Source of the DNA: Alicyclobacillus mali
Lineage (GTDB): Bacteria; Bacillota; Bacilli; Alicyclobacillales; Alicyclobacillaceae
Direction: 5' to 3' (one strand)
Assembly: GCF_017329565.1 (NCBI RefSeq)
Contig: NZ_JAFMTT010000015.1
Length of the DNA stretch: 64,000 bases
A model generated the notes under the pieces. The model was not told the DNA's origin, made no database searches, and saw only the letters and a program-made list of their open reading frames with translations. Position numbers and translations under genes: made by a program. Below are positions 26,206 to 34,976 of the stretch, piece after piece (positions within the stretch are counted from its first letter, which is position 1; every line of letters begins with the position of its first letter).

Positions 26206-27228
26206 ATGGCTCACCTGTTTACACCGTACGCCATCCACAACCTTGAATTGAAAAACCGCATTGTCATGGCGCCCATGTGCCAGTACTCCGTGACGGCAAA
26301 GGACGGCAAGCCGAACGACTGGCATTTCACGCACTACACGAGCCGAGCCGTGGGCGGCGTCGGGCTCATCATCGTCGAGATGACCGACGTGGAGCCGGAC
26401 GGGCGCATCACCGACTACGATCTCGGCCTCTGGTCGGATGATCACATTCCACCGTTTCAGCGCATCGTCGACGCGTGCCACGCGCACGGCGCCAAGATCG
26501 GCATTCAGATTGCGCATGCCGGCCGCAAGGCGGAAGATGCCGTCGTTCCGGTGGCGCCATCTCCGATTCGGTTTGACGGGCCGCAGTACAAAACGCCGCG
26601 CGAACTTTCGACTGACGAAGTGAAGCAGATGGTGGAGAAGTTTGCCGCCGCCGCGCGCAGGGCGGTGAAGGCTGGATTCGACGTGATCGAGCTTCACGGC
26701 GCGCATGGGTATCTGATTCACCAGTTCCACTCACCGCTCACCAACCAGCGCAAGGACGCCTACGGCGAGGATCTGGCGTTGTTTGGCGTCGAGGTGATTC
26801 AGGCGGTGAAGGCCGAGCTGCCTTCGGGCATGCCGCTCTTCGTGCGCGTCTCGGCGATCGAGTACGCGGATGGCGGTTATGACGTCGATCACGCCATCGA
26901 GATTTGCAGGCGGTATCGAGACGCGGGAGCGGACGTCATCCACGTGTCGACAGGTGGCGAGGGGCGCCCAGGCGCGCGGCGCCCTGGCAACTATCCGGGA
27001 TTTCAGGTTCCGCCAGCACGCGAGATCAAGGGAGCGCTCCAGGTTCCTGTCATTGCGGTGGGGATGCTGGATCACCCCGCGCTCGCCGAGTCCGTCATTG
27101 CCAACGGCGATGCGGACCTGGTGGCCATCGCGCGAGGTCTCCTGCGCGATCCGTATTGGCCCTTTCACGCCGCTCTTGCCCTCGGGGAAAAGCCGGAGGT
27201 CCCGGTTCAGTACCAGCGCGCGTTTTAA
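26206..27228 (+). CDS. namA: NADPH dehydrogenase NamA (Old Yellow Enzyme, YqjM type)
   Basis: A 340-residue FMN enzyme of the thermostable YqjM class of ene-reductases. Cys25 in MAPMCQYS corresponds to the redox-tuning cysteine of YqjM, and His164/His167 in IELHGAHGYL bind the substrate; HSPLTNQRKDAYG is the conserved loop. It reduces activated C=C bonds and nitro compounds and is linked to oxidative-stress defence in Bacillus. ATG 26206 is used because it gives the YqjM numbering; an in-frame ATG 48 bases upstream is less likely. A strong terminator follows. Confidence 0.93.
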   Translation: MAHLFTPYAIHNLELKNRIVMAPMCQYSVTAKDGKPNDWHFTHYTSRAVGGVGLIIVEMTDVEPDGRITDYDLGLWSDDHIPPFQRIVDACHAHGAKIGIQIAHAGRKAEDAVVPVAPSPIRFDGPQYKTPRELSTDEVKQMVEKFAAAARRAVKAGFDVIELHGAHGYLIHQFHSPLTNQRKDAYGEDLALFGVEVIQAVKAELPSGMPLFVRVSAIEYADGGYDVDHAIEICRRYRDAGADVIHVSTGGEGRPGARRPGNYPGFQVPPAREIKGALQVPVIAVGMLDHPALAESVIANGDADLVAIARGLLRDPYWPFHAALALGEKPEVPVQYQRAF

Positions 27229-27251
27229 GCGAAAACCAGGCGTTCGCCTGC

Positions 27252-27310
27252 CAGGGGCCGCCCTCCATTCCGCGTGTTTCGCGGGGTGGCTGGCGAGCCC
27301 CTGCCTTTTT
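27252..27310 (+). terminator. Terminator after namA
   Basis: CAGGGGC (27252-27258) pairs with GCCCCTG (27297-27303) and TTTTT follows at 27306-27310. Inside, CGCC/GGCG and the perfect CCGCG/CGCGG stem extend the structure. Confidence 0.75.
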
Positions 27311-27361
27311 CTCCCGCGGTCAAACGGTGCCCGCCTGGCCGAGTGTGGGAATTGTTGTGGA

Positions 27362-27390
27362 TTGTTTTGAGGGTTGGAATTCGCTATGAT
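27362..27390 (+). promoter_or_regulatory. Sigma-A promoter of the leader RNA and PAS kinase
   Basis: TTGTTT (27362-27367) and TATGAT (27385-27390) are 17 bp apart, in a locally AT-rich stretch. The expected start is near 27397, giving a leader of about 200 bases before the kinase. Confidence 0.75.
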
Positions 27391-27396
27391 ACGCGT

Positions 27397-27570
27397 AGAT
27401 GCGCCCAAGTGGGCGGCTCGATTGGCGCGGTGATCGACAGCTTGGGTGAACGGCAACCAGAAGCACAACGAGATAGCACATACATAGCGGAAGACGCCGC
27501 CGCGACCTGTGAGAGCCAGATGGAGCGGCGGATGGGTGTGGCCGACAGGGAAAGCCCGTTCGGCTTTTTT
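27397..27570 (+). promoter_or_regulatory. Structured leader RNA ending in an intrinsic terminator; unassigned riboswitch or attenuator candidate
   Basis: Between a good promoter and the kinase ribosome-binding site lies a 174-base segment that ends in a terminator: GCCGA (27541-27545) with TCGGC (27560-27564), extended by GGG/CCC, then TTTTTT. Upstream, CCGCCGC (27497-27503) pairs with GCGGCGG (27525-27531). CCTGT (27506-27510), in that loop, is complementary to ACAGG (27545-27549) of the terminator's left arm, so an alternative pairing can exist. GCGCC/GGCGC (27401/27424) forms a 5' hairpin. I do not recognise any known riboswitch core (TPP, B12, SAM, c-di-AMP, c-di-GMP, T-box, glycine, ZTP all looked for). 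Could also be a free-standing small RNA. Confidence 0.55.
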
Positions 27571-27593
27571 CGCACTCAGGCAGCGGAGCTAAG

Positions 27594-29081
27594 GTGGATT
27601 CGATGGTAGACAGCCGGTTTCCTTCTTTGAACGCGCGCGTGCAGGCGGTGAGCGATGCGCTGGGCGGCGCCTTTCGCGAGGGCCCGGATTGGGTCTCGTA
27701 TCACGCGCTGAACGCGGAATGTCTCTATGTGACGCCATCCGTCCGGCCCTGGATGCACGCGTCGGATCTTGTCGGGCGCTCCTTTGCGGCATGGCCCATG
27801 CTTGACGAAGAGCGCGCCAGATGGGCCAGTGCGTGGCTGGAGGTGGTCACGGGCCGGGCCGTTGGGCGGCTGGTGTGGCGGCACGACGTTGTTGGCTCCG
27901 CGCGCTGGGTGGAGAGCGTGCTGCTGCCGGACGAGTGGCGCGGGCAGCTCGTCGGCGTGATGGTGTGGCACCGCGACGTGACGGATCGCCAGAAACGCGA
28001 ATCGGCGCTTGAGGCGTCGGTGGAGCGGCTGCAATTGGCGTATGGACTGGCGAGATCGGGCTATTGGGAACTGGATGTCACGACGCGGCGGCTCACCTGG
28101 TCGCAGGAGGTGTTCGACATCTGGGAGATGGAGCCCGAACACTTCGCCGCCACGCACGACGCATTTCTGGAGACCGTGGTGCCGGAAGATCGGCCGCTCG
28201 TGGAGCAGGCCGTTTCGCGCGCCATGCACACGCACACGTATGAGTTGGAATACCGCATCCGGACGGGGCGCGGTCACATTCGCTTCGTGCGATCCGTCGG
28301 GCGCTATCACGAGCACGGCGCGGGCCGCGGCGTGCTGTTCGGCGCGGTACAGGATGTGACGGCGCAGAAGGAGTCCGAACTCGCACTCGCGGCCTCGCGT
28401 GAACTGTTGGCCCGTTCCGACAAGCTTGCCGCGGTGGGGCAACTGGCCGCCGGCATAGCGCACGAAATCCGAAACCCCCTCACCGCGCTGCGCGGATTTA
28501 TCGACCTCATGTATCAGCGGGCGAGATCGAACAATCGGCGGTATCTGGAAATCATGCGCGGCGAGGTGTCGCGGATGGAGGCCATTGTGTCGGAGCTTTT
28601 GCGCTTGGCTCGGCCGGACCGCCCGCAGTTTCAACAGTTAGATCTCGTGGATCTCGTGCAAGAAGTGGTGGCCTTCATGAGCGCACAGGCGCTTTTGCAC
28701 GGCGTCGACATTCAGTACGAGCCGCGGGCAGCGACCATCAAAGTGCAGGGGGACGCCAATCAGCTCAAGCAGGTGTTCATCAACCTCATGCGCAACGGCA
28801 TTGAGGCCATGCAGCCGGGCGGCGTTCTTCGCGTGGCCCTGTGGCAGGAGGGCGGGGCGGCTCGCGTGCAGATTTCCGACGAGGGCAGTGGCATGTCGCC
28901 TGACGCGCTCGCGCGCATCGGTGAACCCTTCTTCACCACGAAGGAGCAGGGCACCGGCCTCGGGGTGATGGTCTCCAAGCGAATGGTGGCCGATCACGGC
29001 GGCGACCTCCTCATTGAGAGCGAGGTCGGTCGAGGGACGACGGTTATGGTCCTCCTGCCTGTAGCAAATGGCGATGCGTAG
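27594..29081 (+). CDS. Soluble PAS-domain histidine kinase, sporulation-kinase-like
   Basis: A 495-residue kinase without membrane segments. An N-terminal PAS-like domain (about 20-130) is followed by a clear PAS/PAC pair (about 140-260; FGAVQDVTAQKESE is the PAC end). The acceptor is His290 in GIAHEIRNPLTALRGF, the HisKA type of KinA/KinC/KinE. The ATPase domain has NLMRNGIEAM, DEGSGMS and GTGLGVMVSKRM. No response regulator is adjacent, as expected for kinases feeding Spo0F. GTG 27594 follows GGAG by six bases; ATG 27603 is possible. It lies behind the terminator-bearing leader. Confidence 0.88.
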   Translation: MDSMVDSRFPSLNARVQAVSDALGGAFREGPDWVSYHALNAECLYVTPSVRPWMHASDLVGRSFAAWPMLDEERARWASAWLEVVTGRAVGRLVWRHDVVGSARWVESVLLPDEWRGQLVGVMVWHRDVTDRQKRESALEASVERLQLAYGLARSGYWELDVTTRRLTWSQEVFDIWEMEPEHFAATHDAFLETVVPEDRPLVEQAVSRAMHTHTYELEYRIRTGRGHIRFVRSVGRYHEHGAGRGVLFGAVQDVTAQKESELALAASRELLARSDKLAAVGQLAAGIAHEIRNPLTALRGFIDLMYQRARSNNRRYLEIMRGEVSRMEAIVSELLRLARPDRPQFQQLDLVDLVQEVVAFMSAQALLHGVDIQYEPRAATIKVQGDANQLKQVFINLMRNGIEAMQPGGVLRVALWQEGGAARVQISDEGSGMSPDALARIGEPFFTTKEQGTGLGVMVSKRMVADHGGDLLIESEVGRGTTVMVLLPVANGDA

Positions 29082-29084
29082 AAG

Positions 29085-29510
29085 TCAGGGCGGCGGGGGC
29101 GCGGGTGGAAGCGGAAGCCGCCTGCGAATGAGGTCCACGCCTTCCTCGCACACGCCGAGCGAGCGCCACGAGCACGTGTGGCAGAGCGAGCGGATGTCCT
29201 CCGGGCGGACGCGATCACGCACGCGGCGCTCGATCTCGCGCCACGGCATGCACTGACCCGCGCGCAGGCCGAGGCGCGAGAGCACCTTGGCGTCGCGGCG
29301 GTGGACGGACGCGCTCTGGCAGTGGTAGGGCTGATCCGTCGGAAAGTGGTCGCAGAGGTCATCCGGGCCCGCCACGACGCAGACGCGCGTCTGAGGGTCC
29401 GTGCGGAGCGCTTCGTAGACCTGCGTCATGTTGCGAACGTAGTCGTCCGAGTAGCCCATGCCTCGGTATCCCAGGAGGCAGAGCAAATGGTGGCCGCGCA
29501 ATCGAATCAC
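29085..29510 (-). CDS. DUF1284 domain protein
   Basis: A 141-residue protein starting with IRLRGHHLLCLLGYRGMGYS, the family signature, with further cysteines at CVVAG, DLCDHF, YHCQS, GQCMPW and SLCHTCSW. This Cys/His set suggests metal or Fe-S binding; no function is established. GTG 29510 is chosen because GGGAGG lies seven bases before it and the family signature follows at once; the frame is open 24 codons further. It converges with the kinase gene (three bases between stops) and lies downstream of the gerA operon on the same strand, 78 bases after gerAB. Confidence 0.8.
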   Translation of the reverse strand: MIRLRGHHLLCLLGYRGMGYSDDYVRNMTQVYEALRTDPQTRVCVVAGPDDLCDHFPTDQPYHCQSASVHRRDAKVLSRLGLRAGQCMPWREIERRVRDRVRPEDIRSLCHTCSWRSLGVCEEGVDLIRRRLPLPPAPPPP

Positions 29511-29588
29511 GTGGATGCCTCCCGTCTGCGCGGTACGTGCCCGCTTTTCGTCTATTTCATCAGACGCGCGCGGAAATGGCAATGGATT

Positions 29589-30764
29589 TTACGGCGAGCT
29601 TCGGATCCGCCTGCGCTTGGGCGGCCGCTGTCGCCCTTGCGCCTGAAGTTCCTCGCGGGTGTCGGTTCGGAGGCCGCGGATGCTTGCGATGAGGTGCGTC
29701 GATACGGGAATGATGACCACCACCACCCAGCTTGCCGGCGCGAGGATCATCGTGACGATGTCGCGGGCATGCATGGTCGTGGCGATGATTTGGCTGATGG
29801 CGAAGATGCTCGGCGCGACGAAGAGGGTGAACGGCCGGAACTTGTGATCGGAGACGCCGACAATCCGCGCGATGGTGGTGGAGAGCGCCCAGATATGATT
29901 GCCGAGGAAGAGCGCGGTGTAGGCGACGGACAGGATGATGATCACGATGCCGAGGCGCTCGACGAGAAATCCTCGCAGGCGGATGAGCTGAATCACCGCC
30001 TGAACCGGATAGGCGAGGCGCTCCGTCGGCGTGAATCCGAGATTGACGACGATGGAAAAGAACACGAGCATGACCACCACGCCACCGATGGCGGTGGCGA
30101 TGACCGGATACCACTCGCTCTTGCCGCGGCGGTGCCGATAATACGGGTTTACAATGAGGATGAGGTCCATGCCGAGATAGAGCGGGAGCAGGTGGTAGAC
30201 CCCGGAGGCTGTCTGCGACGGGCTGGTGAATGAGAGCGGGATGAGCGGCTGATCCGCGTTCGCCAGGATGGCGCCGAACGACGCCAGGATGCCCGCGAAG
30301 GTGAGCGGGTGGACGATGGCCGATGCCCGGCCCATGGCCTCGACCCCGCACCAGGCGCCTCGCCATGCGACGACGGTCATGGCGAGCGCGAGCCACATGC
30401 GCATGGTGAGCGGGAAGAAGTACTTCATGAGCGAAATCGTGAAGTACAGGCTCACGCCGAGAAACAGCAGGTAGACAGGCACATACAGCGCCGTGATGGC
30501 CTTGCCTATCCACTTTCCCCACACCAAACACGCGAAGTCGGGGCCTGTCATGTTGGGGAAGCGGTCGTTCAGTCGCCCGTGCACCCAGCTGATGACGACG
30601 CCGATGAGCACCGTCACAAGAAGGGCCCACTGCGCGTCCAGTCGGGCGTAGTGCACGGCGACGGTGGGGTAGATCCAAAACATGACCGGCAGGAAGCTCG
30701 ACGAGAAGAGCGCGATGGCCTGAAAGGCCGACAGGTTGTACAGGCGCTCGTTCTGCGCGTTCAC
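29589..30764 (-). CDS. gerAB: Spore germination receptor B subunit (GerAB family, 10-TM transporter-like)
   Basis: A 391-residue integral membrane protein with ten predicted helices of the amino acid-polyamine-organocation fold; in GerAB this subunit binds the germinant. The C-terminus is basic (RPPKRRRIRSS). Start GTG 30764 lies nine bases after AGGAGG; the upstream GTG of the frame precedes that site. It is the last of three genes, order A-C-B, separated from gerAC by 22 bases. Substrate cannot be read from sequence. Confidence 0.88.
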   Translation of the reverse strand: MNAQNERLYNLSAFQAIALFSSSFLPVMFWIYPTVAVHYARLDAQWALLVTVLIGVVISWVHGRLNDRFPNMTGPDFACLVWGKWIGKAITALYVPVYLLFLGVSLYFTISLMKYFFPLTMRMWLALAMTVVAWRGAWCGVEAMGRASAIVHPLTFAGILASFGAILANADQPLIPLSFTSPSQTASGVYHLLPLYLGMDLILIVNPYYRHRRGKSEWYPVIATAIGGVVVMLVFFSIVVNLGFTPTERLAYPVQAVIQLIRLRGFLVERLGIVIIILSVAYTALFLGNHIWALSTTIARIVGVSDHKFRPFTLFVAPSIFAISQIIATTMHARDIVTMILAPASWVVVVIIPVSTHLIASIRGLRTDTREELQAQGRQRPPKRRRIRSSP

Positions 30765-30786
30765 GTTGGTTCGCCTCCTGCTCACT

Positions 30787-31938
30787 TCAGAGAATATTGC
30801 CTTCGCGCGAGATCCGGCATCTCACCGTCACGTGGATGCGCGCGTGGCCAAATTCGTCTCCCCAGCGATCTCGAATTTCGTAGATGCGCTCCGGATGATG
30901 GATCAGGTACCGATAGCCAAATCCAACGGCATCGGCCTGGACGGACTGAAGGGCGCGAAAGACCCGAACACAGTTGTCGTGGAGGTATCGCTCCACGACG
31001 TCCTCGTATCGCTCGACCTCCCGATTCGTGAGAGGGCGCTGCGCCATCGTCTCCGTCGAGTTCAGGTTGGCGCGCACCTGAATGTCGTCCCAGAGCACCA
31101 TCCCGTCCTTGGTGGGGACTTCGCGCAGATGCACCCGCGAGCGCATGATGCGGACGTCAAAGGTGCGACGGGCGTCGGGGATGGATATGGAAATGGCGCG
31201 AACCTGTCCCGCGAGAAAGTTGTAAAACACGGTATCGTCCGGCGTGAGCCATCCGACCGGCTGATAGCCAAAATACAGCTCGGTGCCGTCCATGCGTATG
31301 CTGTCGTCGGTGGCCTCGACAAGCGGCGCGTGTGGCTCCCGGCCGATGAGTTCAGCGTCCCTCCAAAATTGCCACAGCTTTTCGGGCGCCGAGTATCCGC
31401 GCTGCGGCATGTCGTTGTACCACATCGCTTCGATGGTGGTCGCAGGAGGCGCGTTCGTCCTCGCTTCGAGGACGGATCGCGCCGAATCTCGCGTCGCCAC
31501 GACGTACGCGAGCTTGTCGATGGTCTCATCACGCATCAGCTGTTCGGTGACGCGCGTCAAATCCCGCTCGCTGAGGCCCGTCTGGAACACGACAGTCTCC
31601 AGGTTGCCGAGAAAGAACGACTTGTCGTACATCGTCTGAGCCCGGGAAACGGCGGATTGCACCGATGTTGCTTCGACGTAAAAGTTCTTGTAGGGTACAG
31701 CCTCGCCTCCTTGCCGACCTCCGGTGCCCAGGCCGGGACTTTGTTGGGTTGCAATTTCCAGATTGGGAACCTGAAGCGTGAAGGCCAACATGTCCGGCTT
31801 GTCCGGTACCGGATCTACGCCGATACCGATGATCTGCGAGCGGTCGTTGATCTTCTGGTAATCACCGCATCCCCCTGCGAGAAACAGGAGCGCCGCGGCC
31901 TGCGCGGCGACCAGCCAGCGAGCGCCCCGGAAGCTCAT
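30787..31938 (-). CDS. gerAC: Spore germination receptor lipoprotein, Ger(x)C family
   Basis: A 383-residue lipoprotein. MSFRGARWLVAAQAAALLFL is a signal peptide ending in the lipobox LAGGC; the mature part starts CGDYQKINDRSQIIGIGVD, a typical GerAC N-terminus. ATG 31938 overlaps the gerAA stop (ATGA). The C subunit anchors to the outer face of the spore inner membrane and needs Lgt for lipidation. The lipobox cysteine and the D-x-I-G-I-G-V-D motif make the family call firm. Confidence 0.92.
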   Translation of the reverse strand: MSFRGARWLVAAQAAALLFLAGGCGDYQKINDRSQIIGIGVDPVPDKPDMLAFTLQVPNLEIATQQSPGLGTGGRQGGEAVPYKNFYVEATSVQSAVSRAQTMYDKSFFLGNLETVVFQTGLSERDLTRVTEQLMRDETIDKLAYVVATRDSARSVLEARTNAPPATTIEAMWYNDMPQRGYSAPEKLWQFWRDAELIGREPHAPLVEATDDSIRMDGTELYFGYQPVGWLTPDDTVFYNFLAGQVRAISISIPDARRTFDVRIMRSRVHLREVPTKDGMVLWDDIQVRANLNSTETMAQRPLTNREVERYEDVVERYLHDNCVRVFRALQSVQADAVGFGYRYLIHHPERIYEIRDRWGDEFGHARIHVTVRCRISREGNIL

Positions 31939-33602
31939 AGGTCCAATCTCTTCCTTTTTCGCCACTTGGCCTTTTGCCGGCGCATGTCGCTGTGAGGCCG
32001 CTTGCCGCCAGGTTCCCACTTCTCCAGCTGCGGGTTCGGCATGGGCACCATGAGGTCCGTGTCACCCGTGGTGTCCACGGGATGCAGGTGCTCGGGGCGC
32101 CGATCCAGCACCGTGATGGGCAGCCGCACGAGCCCGTCGAGGAAGAAGTCCTTGACGTGATCGCCGCCCAGCGGATCCACGTATGGGATGCCGAAGGAAG
32201 ATAGATTGCAGATCTCGAACAGGGTCCAAATGGTGGCAAGCACCACGCCGTAGAAGCCAAGCAGCGTGGCTGCGATGATCATCACCCAGCCGCCGAGGCG
32301 CGACATCACCGTGAATTCGTAGCTCGGCGTCACGAACACGGAGACGGCCGACAGCGCCACGACGATGAGGAGCACATTGGAGACGATGCCCGCCTGGACC
32401 GTGGCTTCGCCTACGACCAGACCGCCGACGATGCTGATGGCTTGTCCCATTTGCCTCGGCATGCGCAGCGTCGCTTCGCGCAGGATTTCGACGACAATCT
32501 GCATGATGATGACTTCCATCACGGCTGGAAACGGCACGCCCTGGCGGGATTGCGCGATTTGCAACGCCATCGTCTTTGGGAGCAGGTCCGGGCTGTAGTC
32601 GACAAACGCGATGTAAAGCGCCGGGAGCCAGACGGCGAGGATGAACGCGATCACGCGGAGAACCCGCATGAACGTCGCTTCCCACCAGGTGTGCATATAG
32701 TCCTCGACGGTCTGGAAGAAGTCCTGGAATGTCGCCGGCGCCAGCAGCACGGTCGGATCGCCGTCCACCACGATGGCGACCTTGCCCTGGTTGAGCTCCA
32801 TGCTCGTTCCATCCACGCGGGAGGTCATGCGCACGAGGCTGAACAGGGACCACGGGTGATCCACGATGCGCTGTTCGACCGCAGCGGACCCGCTGATGAT
32901 GTCGGTGTGAATGGCCTCGAGTCGCTTCGACACCGTCTCTACGAGAATGGGGTTTGCGATGTCGCGCACGTACACCATGGCCACGACGCGGTGGGAGCGC
33001 ACGCCAATGGACCAGCGCTTCACGACAAGCGTATCGGTGGACATGTGCTGGCGGATCATGCCGAGATTTATGTCGATATTCTCCACGAAAGCGACCTGCG
33101 ATCCTCGGGTCGACGTCTCGAGAATCGGCTGGTCGGGCGCGCGGTGTTCCACCGCCTTCGCGCTGATGACAATCGCCGGTGGGTGGCCGTCCAGGAGCAT
33201 GACGAGTTTTCCCGCCGCAATGGCTTGTTTCAGCTCGAAGGTGCTCTCCATGAACATGGTCTCCGATCCCGACAGCACCCGCTCCACCAGGTACTGCGGC
33301 AGCGGGCGCGGCGCGCGGCGCGGGAATCGGTGGCGATGAATGGCGCGAAGCGTATCCTCCACCGCGCGCTTGTCGCAGATGCTGGTGTAAAACAGGAGCG
33401 CGCCAGACACCTTTCCAATTTCGAAGATCCGTACCACGAAATCGTCGCTCTGTCCCACCGTGCTCCGGAAGTATTTCAGTGCGTCCTCCAGATTGCCAGT
33501 GTAGGTCGGCATGTCGCGCTGGCTCGGAATGCGCGGGCGATACCGGCCGCGGACGGGGTTCGTAAGTCCGAATCGCTCGGTAAACGACTTGAACCAGTGC
33601 AT
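31935..33602 (-). CDS. gerAA: Spore germination receptor A subunit, GerAA family
   Basis: A 555-residue protein with the large N-terminal soluble domain (about 1-310), the conserved segment RMTSRVDGTSMELNQGKVAIVVDGDPTVLL region before the membrane part, and four or five helices in the C-terminal third, including QSRQGVPFPAVMEVIIMQI and GQAISIVGGLVVGEATVQAG, both family signatures. GGGGAGGG lies six bases before ATG 33602. First gene of the receptor operon, preceded by a sigma-G-like promoter. Confidence 0.93.
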   Translation of the reverse strand: MHWFKSFTERFGLTNPVRGRYRPRIPSQRDMPTYTGNLEDALKYFRSTVGQSDDFVVRIFEIGKVSGALLFYTSICDKRAVEDTLRAIHRHRFPRRAPRPLPQYLVERVLSGSETMFMESTFELKQAIAAGKLVMLLDGHPPAIVISAKAVEHRAPDQPILETSTRGSQVAFVENIDINLGMIRQHMSTDTLVVKRWSIGVRSHRVVAMVYVRDIANPILVETVSKRLEAIHTDIISGSAAVEQRIVDHPWSLFSLVRMTSRVDGTSMELNQGKVAIVVDGDPTVLLAPATFQDFFQTVEDYMHTWWEATFMRVLRVIAFILAVWLPALYIAFVDYSPDLLPKTMALQIAQSRQGVPFPAVMEVIIMQIVVEILREATLRMPRQMGQAISIVGGLVVGEATVQAGIVSNVLLIVVALSAVSVFVTPSYEFTVMSRLGGWVMIIAATLLGFYGVVLATIWTLFEICNLSSFGIPYVDPLGGDHVKDFFLDGLVRLPITVLDRRPEHLHPVDTTGDTDLMVPMPNPQLEKWEPGGKRPHSDMRRQKAKWRKRKRLDL

Positions 33603-33629
33603 GGACGTCCCTCCCCTGGCTTCGACCTT

Positions 33630-33659
33630 TATTATCTTCCAGATTCAACCTCATCATGC
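33630..33659 (-). promoter_or_regulatory. Sigma-G-like promoter of the gerA operon
   Basis: Reading the minus strand, GCATG (33659-33655) is followed after 18 bases by GATAATA (33636-33630). These match the forespore sigma-G pattern (GNATR, 18 bp, CATNNTA) except for the first base of the -10. The start would be about 20 bases before the ribosome-binding site. Confidence 0.6.
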
Positions 33660-33718
33660 AGGCATAACGCACAACTTCTCGCTTCATGCTATGGCCAAAG
33701 CAGGGAGGAGGCAGCAAC

Positions 33719-33937
33719 ATGACCTTGTCAACGCTCACGCTTCGCGACGCCACGTGTTCCCTATGCGCCAACAAGGTCTCCGTGGCGCTGCATGCCGTGG
33801 AAGGCGTTCGCAACTTTGACGTGGATTTGGCCGACCAAATCGCGGTTGTCACGTTTGACGACGATGTGGTGGACCGAGATCACATCTGCCAAATCATTGC
33901 CCGGGCTCATTGCGACGATCACGGCTCCGTGATGTGA
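33719..33937 (+). CDS. Small HMA-domain (CopZ-like) metal-binding protein
   Basis: A 72-residue protein with the ferredoxin-like HMA fold: LRDATCSLCANKVSVALHAV with a CxxC metal site, then VEGVRNFDVDLADQIAVVTFDD. The usual GMTCxxC has lost Gly-Met (here DATCSLC). It may carry copper or another soft metal, but there is no copper ATPase or CsoR gene near it. GGGAGG-like AGGGAGGAGG precedes ATG 33719. It is divergent from gerAA. Confidence 0.8.
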   Translation: MTLSTLTLRDATCSLCANKVSVALHAVEGVRNFDVDLADQIAVVTFDDDVVDRDHICQIIARAHCDDHGSVM

Positions 33938-34015
33938 AGTTTTGATCGCATTTCAACAAACGTGTGCTATCACGAAGGAGGGCAGGGGAAGTGCAGAAGA
34001 GAGGATGAGGTCGGC

Positions 34016-34897
34016 ATGAGGCGAAGCCGGTCAATGCGACCGGAGATTAAGCGCGCGCACGTGTGGCGCCGACGGCTCGGATGGATCGCTTCGGGCGCGC
34101 TTTTGGCCGTGAGCGGATGGTGCGTGGGGTGGCTGCAGAGCCGAGACGCGAGCGTGTTTGCGGCTGACGGCGCGGCCTCCCTGTCTCCGCGTTTGACGAC
34201 GGAGAAGGTGATGGTCGTCGGAGGATCCATGGCGCACGGATGGAAGGATCCTCACGACGACAGTTACCTGCGCCGGGCTTTCGCCGCGCTGTCGGCGTCG
34301 ACGGACACCACCTACGTGTATGACGACCGAACGGTGGTCGGCGGCTCGCCGGTGACGCTTGACCGAGAAGGCGAGTACCTGGCATGGCTGGAGCAAGATC
34401 GGCCTCAGGTGGTCGTCCTCTCCTGGGGGCTTCTCAACGATATCTACGACAAGACGCCGTTGGCAGCCTTTCGTCAAGCCATCGCGGACGAAATCGAGGA
34501 AGCGCTTGCCGAGCACGCGGTGGTGCTCGTGGTCACGTCGCCCGTGACCAAAGCCACGGCAACATACAATCACGCCGAAGATGAAGCGTACATGCAGGTG
34601 GAGAGCGACGTGGTGTCCTCGTTCGACAACCCGAACGTCTACTATCTCGACTTGAACCGCGACATGACGCTATACATGGAAGCCCATCACCAAACGTGGA
34701 AGATGTACTATGGCGACGCCTGGCACCCAAATGAGGCAGGGCACATTCTCGCGGGGCAACTGCTGTTTGACGAGCTCGTGTCCACGTTCGGGATGGGCCC
34801 CATCGAATGGCAGTCGACGGGATCGCCCACACCGGGGAATGCCACGGGGAATGCCACGGCGGCGGGCGGCGCGAACGCCTCCCAGCCGGTCGCGTGA
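34016..34897 (+). CDS. Secreted or membrane-anchored SGNH/GDSL hydrolase
   Basis: A 293-residue protein with a positively charged N-terminus and hydrophobic segment (WIASGALLAVSGWCVGWL, about residues 23-40) that exports or anchors it. The hydrolase domain has the nucleophile block VVGGSMAHGW, the WGLLNDIYD segment holding the conserved Asn, and the C-terminal DAWHPNEAGH with the Asp-x-x-His pair. Likely an extracellular esterase or lipase-type enzyme. The Gly/Asn/Ala-rich tail contains a 12-bp tandem duplication. ATG 34016 follows GAGG; a strong AAGGAGGG 40 bases upstream leads into a tiny six-codon frame. Confidence 0.8.
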   Translation: MRRSRSMRPEIKRAHVWRRRLGWIASGALLAVSGWCVGWLQSRDASVFAADGAASLSPRLTTEKVMVVGGSMAHGWKDPHDDSYLRRAFAALSASTDTTYVYDDRTVVGGSPVTLDREGEYLAWLEQDRPQVVVLSWGLLNDIYDKTPLAAFRQAIADEIEEALAEHAVVLVVTSPVTKATATYNHAEDEAYMQVESDVVSSFDNPNVYYLDLNRDMTLYMEAHHQTWKMYYGDAWHPNEAGHILAGQLLFDELVSTFGMGPIEWQSTGSPTPGNATGNATAAGGANASQPVA

Positions 34898-34976
34898 GGA
34901 GCGCGGTGCGTCGGCCGGCATGCGGATTTGCCCTACTCGCGTATGCTGAAGCGAGCACATGCGAGGGGGGTATCCC

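Noticed and set aside
27274..27609. 111-codon frame across the leader before the PAS kinase
   Set aside because: It spans the terminator of namA, the promoter and the leader terminator, has no ribosome-binding site and no family likeness.
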